64,000 nt of DNA, taken from Thioclava sp. ES.031 (GTDB lineage Bacteria; Pseudomonadota; Alphaproteobacteria; Rhodobacterales; Rhodobacteraceae). Both the position numbers and the translations under genes were made by a program. Shown here piece by piece: positions 26,670-34,400 of this stretch. Positions within the stretch are counted from its first letter, which is position 1. Each line of letters starts with the position of its first letter. Below the pieces are notes generated by a model. The model was given only the letters and a program-made list of their open reading frames with translations, made no database searches and was not told the origin of the DNA. The stretch is taken from positions 692,001 through 756,000 of the forward strand of contig NZ_PDJO01000001.1 in assembly GCF_002563775.1 (NCBI RefSeq). The letters are read 5' to 3'.

Positions 26670-27448
26670 CGCAAGAACCCATTCTCACCGCACGCGGTCT
26701 GGTCAAACGCTATGGCCGCGTCACCGCCCTCGACGAATGCGACTTCGATCTCTACCCGGGCGAAATCCTTGCCGTGATCGGCGATAACGGGGCCGGAAAA
26801 TCCTCGCTCATCAAGGCGATTTCCGGGGCCGTTACGGCCGACGAGGGCGAGATCAAGCTCGAAGGCAAATCGATCTCCTTCAAGAGCCCGCTCGAGGCGC
26901 AGGATGCCGGGATCGCGACGGTCTACCAGACGCTGGCGCTCTCTCCCGCGCTGTCGATCGTCGACAACATGTTCGTCGGGCGCGAGTTGCGCCGCGCCGG
27001 TCCGATGGGCAAATGGCTGCGGATGCTCGACAAACCCGCGATGCGCGCCTTCGCCCGAGAGAAGCTCAACGATCTGGGGCTGGCGACCATTCAGGACATT
27101 GATCAGGCGGTCGAGACGCTGTCGGGTGGTCAGCGTCAGGGCGTGGCGGTGGCCCGTGCGGCGGCTTTCGGGTCGAAGGTGATCATCATGGACGAGCCGA
27201 CGGCGGCGCTCGGCGTGAAAGAGAGCCGTCAGGTGCTCAACCTGATCCTCGATCTCAAGGCAAAAGGTCTGCCGATCATCCTGATCTCGCACAACATGCC
27301 GCACGTCTTCGAGGTGGCGGATCGGGTCCACGTCCACCGGTTGGGCAAGCGGCTTTGCGTGATCGATCCGAAGAACCATTCTATGTCGGATGCGGTTGCC
27401 TACATGACCGGCGCGAAGCAGCCCGATGACGTGAACGAGGCAGCCTAA
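26666..27448 (+). CDS. frcA: Fructose ABC transporter, ATPase
   Basis: 260 residues with a single ATPase domain, unlike the two-domain RbsA: Walker A GDNGAGKS (39-46), signature LSGGQRQ, Walker B KVIIMDEPTAAL, switch His in LISHNMPH. A single-domain ATPase is characteristic of the frc system. Start at 26666 overlaps frcC by 4 bp. Confidence 0.93.
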   Translation: MTQEPILTARGLVKRYGRVTALDECDFDLYPGEILAVIGDNGAGKSSLIKAISGAVTADEGEIKLEGKSISFKSPLEAQDAGIATVYQTLALSPALSIVDNMFVGRELRRAGPMGKWLRMLDKPAMRAFAREKLNDLGLATIQDIDQAVETLSGGQRQGVAVARAAAFGSKVIIMDEPTAALGVKESRQVLNLILDLKAKGLPIILISHNMPHVFEVADRVHVHRLGKRLCVIDPKNHSMSDAVAYMTGAKQPDDVNEAA

Positions 27449-27451
27449 GCG

Positions 27452-28114
27452 ATGGGCGCGACCAAGGCACAGCTGGAGGCCATTCTCGATCTGGTCGACA
27501 GGCAGCCCCGTGATCACGGGCGAGTTTTGATTGCCATCGCGGGACCGCCCGGTTCGGGGAAATCGACGATGGCTGAAGCCGTGACCGTGGCCCTGAACGC
27601 CCGCGGCCGCGCGACGGACGCGGCGGCTCTGGTGCCGATGGACGGGTTCCATCTGGACAACGAAGAGCTCGACAGGCGGAACTTGCGCACGGTGAAAGGG
27701 GCGCCCGCGACCTTCGATGTGGTGGGCTTCAGGGCATTGGTGCGCCGGTTGCGCGATGACCGGACCGAGATCCGCTACCCGCTGTTCAGCCGCGCGCAGG
27801 ACCGAACCCTTCCGGAGGCGGGCGTGCTGCCCCCGGACCGGCGGATCGTGATCGTCGAGGGGAACTACCTGCTGTTTGGCGCCGGTGACTGGGCCGGGCT
27901 CGCGCGGTTGTTCGACGCGACCGTGATGCTCGCGCTGCCCATGGAGGTGCTCAAGGCCCGGCTCGTCTCGCGGTGGATCGAGCATGGGCTGTCCCCCGAG
28001 GACGCGCTTGCCCGGGCCTGCCGGAACGACCTCGAAAACGCGCGCCGTGTGCTCGAGCAGAGCGTTGAGGCCGACCTCACCCTTACCGGTCATTGCACCG
28101 GTGAGCCGAGTTGA
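27452..28114 (+). CDS. frcK: FrcK-like sugar kinase
   Basis: 220 residues of the P-loop uridine-kinase/pantothenate-kinase-like group: Walker A AGPPGSGKST, then VPMDGFHLDNEELD and VIVEGNYLLF. In rhizobia frcK is the last gene of the fructose operon and is thought to phosphorylate the imported sugar. It begins three bases after the frcA stop, so it is co-transcribed. Biochemical evidence for FrcK is thin, so the exact substrate is inferred. Confidence 0.85.
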   Translation: MGATKAQLEAILDLVDRQPRDHGRVLIAIAGPPGSGKSTMAEAVTVALNARGRATDAAALVPMDGFHLDNEELDRRNLRTVKGAPATFDVVGFRALVRRLRDDRTEIRYPLFSRAQDRTLPEAGVLPPDRRIVIVEGNYLLFGAGDWAGLARLFDATVMLALPMEVLKARLVSRWIEHGLSPEDALARACRNDLENARRVLEQSVEADLTLTGHCTGEPS

Positions 28115-28132
28115 CGACGAAAGGAAAACGAC

Positions 28133-28789
28133 ATGAAGATTTTCGCTGACACCGCCGATATCGAGGCGATCCGCGCGCTTGCGGAGGCGCATCTGATCGA
28201 CGGGGTGACGACTAATCCGAGCCTGATCGCCAAGAGCGGCGCACATATTCTCGAAGCGATCGCCGAGATCGCCGCGATGGTCGATGGCCCGGTCTCCGCC
28301 GAAGTCGCGGGCACCGATTACGAGACGATGATGCGCGAGGCGGCGGTGCTCGGGAAGATCGCATCCAACGTCTGTATCAAGTTGCCGCTTACTATGGCGG
28401 GGCTCCGGGCTTGCCGCACCCTTCGAGAAGAGGGCCGCGAGACCAATGTAACGCTGTGCTTTTCGGTAAATCAGGCGCTCCTTGCGGCGAAAGCCGGCGC
28501 AACCTATGTCTCGCCCTTCGTCGGTCGCCTCGACGATATCAATCTCGACGGCACCCAACTGCTCCGGGATATCCGGCAGGTGTTCGACACCTATTCTACG
28601 CTGGACACGCAAATACTGGCGGCATCCTTGCGGTCTGCAAATCACGTCACCGGAGCTTTGTTAGCGGGAGCGGATGCCGGCACCCTACCGCCCGGATTGA
28701 TCGGGGCACTCGTCAAGCATCCGCTGACCGACAAGGGGCTCGAGACTTTCACGGCGGACTGGGCCGCGACCGGGCAGAGCATCCTCTGA
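28133..28789 (+). CDS. fsa: Transaldolase-like fructose-6-phosphate aldolase
   Basis: 218 residues, the short TIM-barrel type (FSA/TalC). [20 protein letters not shown] and [12 protein letters not shown] are family hallmarks, and the Schiff-base lysine lies in NVCIKLPLT. It cleaves fructose 6-phosphate to dihydroxyacetone and glyceraldehyde 3-phosphate, or acts as transaldolase. AAAGGAAAACGAC precedes the ATG. Being fourth after the transporter and kinase it would act on the kinase product, a direct way to use fructose. Confidence 0.88.
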   Translation: MKIFADTADIEAIRALAEAHLIDGVTTNPSLIAKSGAHILEAIAEIAAMVDGPVSAEVAGTDYETMMREAAVLGKIASNVCIKLPLTMAGLRACRTLREEGRETNVTLCFSVNQALLAAKAGATYVSPFVGRLDDINLDGTQLLRDIRQVFDTYSTLDTQILAASLRSANHVTGALLAGADAGTLPPGLIGALVKHPLTDKGLETFTADWAATGQSIL

Positions 28790-29000
28790 TCACAGGTTAG
28801 GAGTCGTAAGGCGTTGCGTGCGGATGAGTTTGGTTGCCAACCGGAGAGGCGAGCTGACCGTTTTCAATCTGTGATCATGTCAACATTTTCTCGGTGGTTC
28901 CGACGCTTGGATAAACATGTGCATGTTGTGCCAAGTTGGGACATCCTCCGCGTTGCGGCATTCCTCTTGCAGCGATGACCTATTTCAAGCTTGATAAATA

Positions 29001-29015
29001 TGTAGGCTACCTACA
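29001..29015 (+). promoter_or_regulatory. Inverted repeat before MFS gene
   Basis: TGTAGG-CTA-CCTACA, a perfect 6-3-6 inverted repeat, 18 bp before the MFS start codon and overlapping the likely promoter or leader. Could be the operator of an unseen repressor. Confidence 0.4.
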
Positions 29016-29033
29016 GCAGCACGGAGGCTTCAG

Positions 29034-30314
29034 ATGACAAGAATGTTGGCCTCCGTCTGGGCGCTACTCTTAGGCATCGTGCTTATCATGCTCGGTAACG
29101 GGATGCATTTTACCCTGATGGGGCTGCGCGGCGGGATTGAAGGGTTCTCCTCGGCGGAGCTATCTATCGTGACCTCAGGCTACTTTCTCGGTTTCCTGTC
29201 TGGCGCGCGTTTCACTCCTGTCCTGATCCAACGGGTTGGCCATGTGCGCGTCTTCGCGGCGCTGGGCAGCTTCATGTCCGCGGCCCTGATCGCATTCACA
29301 TTATGGGCAGAGCCTTGGTCATGGACCGCTCTGCGTATCCTCATCGGTTTTTGCATGTCGGGCATCTATGTTGTTGCCGAAAGCTGGCTCAACAATGCCA
29401 CCACGAACGAAAACCGCGGCAAGATGCTCTCTGCTTATATGCTTGCCCAAACGATGGGCATTATCGCGGCACAGGGCCTACTTACGCTCGGCGACGCGGC
29501 CAATGCGGCACTTTTTATCGGGGCATCGATCCTAGTGTCTATCTCCTTTGCGCCGATCTTGCTCTCGATTCAGCCTGTGCCCCCTGTTGAGGTGGCCAAA
29601 CCCGGCGGTCTCAAGGAGCTCTTCGCCGCCTCTCCGCTGGGCACCATCGGCATTTTCCTGTTGGGGAGCATCTATGCGAGCCAGTCAGGGATGGGGGCGG
29701 TTTTCGGTAGCGAGATCGGCCTGAGTGCCAACCAGATCGCACTCTTCGTGGCGATGCTCTTCGGTGGCGCAATGCTGATGCAGGTGCCCATCGGCTGGCT
29801 GTCTGACCGGCTGGACCGACGCAAGGTGATCTGCGGCACGGCGTTTCTTGGCATGGTGGCCTGCGGGATGGGTTGGATCGCACAGAGCCCGCCTGCCTGG
29901 CTCTTTTCCGACCCACTGGTTCCGATCATGGGCGCGGCCTTCTTTGCCGGTGGTACGACCACGCCGCTATATGCGCTACTTCTAGCTTATACCAACGACA
30001 ACGTGCCCGCCGAGGACATGCCAGCGACCTCGGGCGGTCTGGTGTTCACTTTTGGCCTGGGGGCTATTATCGGACCGATAGCGGTAGGTGTTGCCATGGA
30101 TGCTTTCGGCCCGTTCTTCTTTTGGATCGTACTCGGCGGCACTTTCTCGGCTATCGTGTTCTACGCACTCTATCGCATGAGCCAAACCGAGGCGCTCCCG
30201 GCATCAGAGACCGATGCCTATTTGAACCTTGTGCCCACGGCTTCCGCGGTCGCGGTGGAGGACGCAGCCAACTGGGCTGCCGAAAACGCAGAGACCGAAG
30301 AGACGGCGGGCTAG
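29034..30314 (+). CDS. MFS transporter, YcaD-like
   Basis: 426 residues and about twelve membrane helices. Opens LASVWALLLGIVLIMLGNGM and has the loop motif GWLSDRLDRRKVI between helices, with AESWLNNATTNENRGKMLSA typical of the YcaD/Fsr-related subfamily. Ribosome site GGAGG seven bases before the ATG. The last 40 residues are an acidic, Ala-rich cytoplasmic tail. Likely exports a small molecule; substrate unknown. It stands alone, with a decayed gene behind it. Confidence 0.88.
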   Translation: MTRMLASVWALLLGIVLIMLGNGMHFTLMGLRGGIEGFSSAELSIVTSGYFLGFLSGARFTPVLIQRVGHVRVFAALGSFMSAALIAFTLWAEPWSWTALRILIGFCMSGIYVVAESWLNNATTNENRGKMLSAYMLAQTMGIIAAQGLLTLGDAANAALFIGASILVSISFAPILLSIQPVPPVEVAKPGGLKELFAASPLGTIGIFLLGSIYASQSGMGAVFGSEIGLSANQIALFVAMLFGGAMLMQVPIGWLSDRLDRRKVICGTAFLGMVACGMGWIAQSPPAWLFSDPLVPIMGAAFFAGGTTTPLYALLLAYTNDNVPAEDMPATSGGLVFTFGLGAIIGPIAVGVAMDAFGPFFFWIVLGGTFSAIVFYALYRMSQTEALPASETDAYLNLVPTASAVAVEDAANWAAENAETEETAG

Positions 30315-30346
30315 GTATCCAGTCCCGCCGCAGAACGGCGCGGACC

Positions 30347-30560
30347 AGGACTGCTTCAGGATTCCGTCTGACTTCGACAAGGCGCTCATCGATGGTCGGT
30401 CGAGTTCTCGATCCGTCGTGCGGTGAGGCCGCGTCCTCCACACATTTTCCGGATAACTTGGAGTGCGACTTTCTGAAATGGTGCGAACGTGTGGTGTGGG
30501 TCGTCCTCAAATATCTTCGCCTAAGAGCGACTTTCAGGTCTTCGCGACACATTTTGACTT
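30347..30560 (+). pseudogene. Decayed fragment of HTH-methylase gene
   Basis: Translated with a frameshift, this stretch reads IPSDFDKALI, then GRVLDPSCGEAASSTHFPDN and CDFLKWCERVVWVV. It matches the middle of the intact gene at 48439-49344 (PDLAKAII, GRVLDPSRGEGAFFDHFPDH, RDFLSWSDRVEWVV), with the residues around the NPPW motif lost. DNA identity is visible too. No start or end of the gene is present. It is a relic of a second copy of that gene. Confidence 0.75.
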
Positions 30561-31093
30561 CCCATGAAACATTAATCCAGCCGCGACCTGCGCTGATTGG
30601 TGTTGACGCCGAACGAGACAGGTTGGAGCAATCGCCAGAGGCGCTAAGCAAAAGCTTCTGCGAATTTCGGCCCAGATGCACTCCAGAGCAAGCCGTGATT
30701 ACTGTCTTTCTCGCGTCCCCGGCTGCGCGCTCAAGGTGATCGCGCAGCCGGGGGCGATCATAGCCACGTAACTACCAAAGAGGGGGGCTCGTTTTGCGGC
30801 ATGGGACATTATCTCGATTCGATATAATTCAATGCCTTGCGGGGAGTGTGGGGTGCTCGACTGACTGCACGGGATGTCGTGATCCGAGCACCCTCAAAGC
30901 TGCTCCATGACGTTAGTCGAGCAGGGGCGCTCCCGTCTTTTGCATGCTCGACACTATACATTCAGGCGACGCGATGTCGTTGGTCGAGCACCTTCAGGCT
31001 GCGAAACCGCCTGCTCGCATGAAGGGGGCGGCAGTCTTGAAAACGCCGACCGCCTAGCGCGAGGTTCTCTCGTCCGAGATGTGAGGCGCGCAA
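30561..31093. other. Gene-free stretch with hairpin and short repeats
   Basis: Contains the strong hairpin at 30717-30753 and two 20-bp near-copies 100 bp apart, GATGTCGTGATCCGAGCACC (30873) and GATGTCGTTGGTCGAGCACC (30973). The second includes the 16-mer shared with 17572-17587. No coding frame is convincing. Confidence 0.5.
30717..30753 (+). terminator. Strong GC hairpin
   Basis: CCCCGGCTGCGCG (30717-30729), 11-base loop, CGCGCAGCCGGGG (30741-30753): thirteen perfect pairs. No T run follows. It may end transcription from the left. Confidence 0.55.
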
Positions 31094-31324
31094 TCACTCA
31101 GTGTGCTTTTCATCTTCCGGGCTGGCGCCGTAGCCACCGTCTTCGAAGTAGACATCGTCGGAGATCGGCTGGCTTATGAGCCATTGCGCTTCTTCCTCGG
31201 TGAGGGCGCCAAATTCAGCGGCCAGACGCTTGTAGTCGCGAGCGCGTTCAATCAAGACAGGAATGATCGCCGCCGCGCCAAAAGCGATGAACCCGAGCAT
31301 ACCGACGATCTCATGTGCGCCCAT
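31094..31324 (-). CDS. Small inner-membrane protein, W-x-x-SQP family
   Basis: 76 residues: one N-terminal membrane helix (IVGMLGFIAFGAAAIIPVLI), a basic stop, then a cytoplasmic segment LTEEEAQWLISQPISDDVYF and an acidic tail. Start at 31324 has GGAGG five bases upstream; frames to 31336 or 31354 are longer but unsupported. The same helix plus (L)-x-x-E-(D/E)-x-x-W-x-x-SQP-x-S-x-D-x-YF layout is found in the product of 50237-50464. Function unknown. Confidence 0.7.
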   Translation of the reverse strand: MGAHEIVGMLGFIAFGAAAIIPVLIERARDYKRLAAEFGALTEEEAQWLISQPISDDVYFEDGGYGASPEDEKHTE

Positions 31325-31358
31325 GGCGACCTCCATTGAGGGTTTCAATTCCACAAGG

Positions 31359-31390
31359 AAAGTCCGGAAAAGTCAAAATTTCCGGACTTT
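31359..31390. terminator. Perfect 12-bp inverted repeat
   Basis: AAAGTCCGGAAA (31359-31370), eight-base loop, TTTCCGGACTTT (31379-31390). A/T ends on both sides make it a candidate bidirectional terminator for the helicase gene, or an operator of the small membrane-protein gene 35 bp away. Confidence 0.55.
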
Positions 31391-31476
31391 GGCTCCGGCG
31401 AGAGAGCGTCCGAAAATAGCTTCTCGGCTGCATGGCCTCCCTGTCTACTGAGGGAAAGTATAGCCGTTGCGGTGAA

Positions 31477-34400
31477 TTAATCCGCCTCAAACACCAGTTC
31501 CGGTATCACCACCTCCCAAGCATCGCGCTTCAGCATATGGTGAAAGGCCTCGTCACCGTTTTCCTTCCGCCAGCGTAGAATTGCGGCGATTTCGCCTCGG
31601 GCAAAACGGGTATTCGGCGGCGGAACAAAACTCTTCGACATTCGACCGAGGCTGCGGCCCTGAGCATCCTTTAGATACCAGCGATCATTATCCTGCGTCA
31701 GGGAGATCGCGTTTCCAACATTCGCTTCGAGGATTGCACGCAGGGCGGGGTGACCTGTGCGTTGTCGGCCCGCGAAAGATAGATCGACCATCCGCATCTC
31801 TGCCGACTGATAGTGGCGCCGCGGGCCCGGGAAAGCTGTCAAATCCGGATTTGCCGTCCGGCTCACGATAGAGGTCGACTGGGCGGGCAGATATTCGTGA
31901 TTGTCGTTGCTCATGACGATCAGGTTGCGGCGCGCCCGCGTCATGGCGACGTAGAACAGTCGACGCGGCGCATCCTGATCTTCGTTGCGCGAGGGGCGTT
32001 CCCAACCACCATCGAGAATGACAACATCGTCGAATTCGAGCCCCTTGGCCCGATGCGCTGTCAGGAGCTTGAGACCGCGTTGTTCGCCCCAGGCCTCGCG
32101 TGACCATTCGGCGAACCATTCGATCACATCCGGTGCCGGTAGGTTTCGACCATCCACTTCTCGCGCGAGCAGGCCAAGACCCTCGCCGATGCGATCGGTC
32201 CAGCGCGAGGACGGGATCGCATTGAGAATTTCGGTGAGATCGCCCAGCGAGACGACGCGCCCATGGTCCGCGCGAAGCGCCTCTATGAAGCTCTGCATCT
32301 CGCGCATGCGCCACAGCCCGGGCAGTTTTTCGTTCGCGAACTCGACCGGAATGCCGAGCGCTTCCGCAAAGTCGCGCACTGGCGCGAGTTTGCGCCAGTC
32401 TCGCGAGATGATTGCGGCCCGCGACCACGTCCAGTCCGGGATCAATTGCGACAGGCGCACCATTTCCTCTAGCGCCGCCATCGCCTGTGCGTCATTTCCT
32501 GACGGGCAACTCAGGATCTGTACACGCCCCTGTGCCACAGGATCCAGACTCTCCATAACGCCGCCGGGTGGGGCTTTGGCCCGGTCTTTGTCGACCGTGA
32601 TGTCGTGACCCAGTTTCATTCGCTCGGAGGCCGCCTCGATCACGGCATTCGCGGCGGTGATGATATGATGGCTCGAGCGATAGTTCTCGGTCAGGAAGAA
32701 TGGCTTGGCGCTGTAGTCCTGCTCGAATTGTCTGATATGGCGGATGGACGCACCTGCGAAGGAATAGATGTTCTGGTCGTCATCGCCGACGGCAAAAAGG
32801 CTGATCCGCAGATCCGGATCTTCTAAGCTCCGCCCGGCCACGGCTGAGATCAGGGCATATTCTTCCGGGCCGACATCCTGATACTCATCGACGAGTATCC
32901 AGCGGTAGCCTTGAATGAGAGTGTCGCGCAGCGCCTCAGCTTCGACCTTGTCCAGACCGTCACCGCGAAGCAAGCGCACCGCATCCATCAGGAGCGTGTC
33001 GAAGTCTTGGCCCTCCGCACTGGCGCGGCCGGCAAAGCTTGCGCCGACGAGCCGCATTGCGAGCGCATGAATGGTGGAGACGGTCACGAAACGCGCATCG
33101 TCGCCGATAAGACGACGAAGACGTTCCCGGATTTCCGCTGCGGCGTGCCGGTTATAGGCAAGAACGAGAATGCCGCTTGGATCCTCGCGCTTGATTTTCA
33201 CCAGATAGGCGATGCGGTGAACGAGCACGCGGGTCTTGCCCGAGCCTGGCCCGGCAAGGACCAAGACATTTGTCTGCTCGCGTGCGTCCTGAACGATTTT
33301 TTCCTGCGTGCTGTTGCCCAAGTCTTCAACGATCTGCTTCCAGACCTCGCCCGTGGCTTGCCGCCGAAATTCGGTCCCGCGCCCCGGCATCCAGCGGCGC
33401 ATGAACGCGTCGCGATCGAGCACGAAGTAATCGGCCGCCAACCGTTCTGCATCATTGATGCTATTGAGACCTTTCTCGCCATAGGCAGCCATCACATGCG
33501 TCTGGATGGTCTGTTCGGTGTAATGATCCTCCAGAGGGGCGAAGTGCTGCGTCGTGAATTGACCGCCCTTCGGATTGAGATGCAGGGTTATGGCGGGACG
33601 GAAGACGGATAGCCCTTTGCCCAAAGCCACAACCTGCTGCTCGTGCAACCAGAGCAAGGCGCGATCCATCAGCTTGTTCGGATCGTTGACGGAGCTGCGC
33701 AGCATCGCATCGCCGGTGATGGCGCCAAGTAGCGCTCCCAAGGTGGTCTCGACGGCGATATCTTTTCCGCGTAGCCCTTTCTGGACCCGGCCGACGAGAT
33801 GCTCAAGGAGCCGTTCCGCACCAAGCCGTCGAAGTTCTGCAGTCTTTTCGATCACGGACCATGAGCGTTGCAGCCGCACGAACAGACTCGAACGCGAGGC
33901 TTTGCGCAAATGCAGGTTGCCCCGCCCGCCTTCCATGTCGCGCCCGTCCTGTGCCATCCCGCGCAGGAGGCTTTCAACGACATCCGGACGGACCGTGCCG
34001 TGGCCCTTCTCCCGCAGTGCCTGGCTCGTCGCGGCAAGATTGAATGCGGATGCTTCGCCATTATCGGCATCGGGTGCGTCCTCGCGCATCTGCGCGATCA
34101 GGTCGCGCTCCAACCTCGCTGCAGACTCGAAGCGTGCGCGTGAAGACGTTGCGCCGCCAATATGTATATGGATCGCGATGTTGGTATCGTTATTGGCGAT
34201 CCCGAGCGCCTCTAGATCAGTCATCGCCTTTCGCAATGCCGGCCCGGTGAGGCCGCTTGCGCCGCTCAGTTGGTCGGTCGAGATACCCTCATCCGCTGGC
34301 GCGTTGATGATGTGCTGAACGATGCCGAGAAGTTGCTTCTTGCGATTTCCGGTTATCTCCGCGGCATCGAGGATTTTGCGGACCTGATCGACGCTTCGCA

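Noticed and set aside
26441..28645. Very long minus-strand open frame opposite frcC-frcA-frcK-fsa
   Set aside because: It mirrors well-identified plus-strand genes and has the His/Arg/Asp/Gly-rich composition of antisense frames in high-GC DNA.
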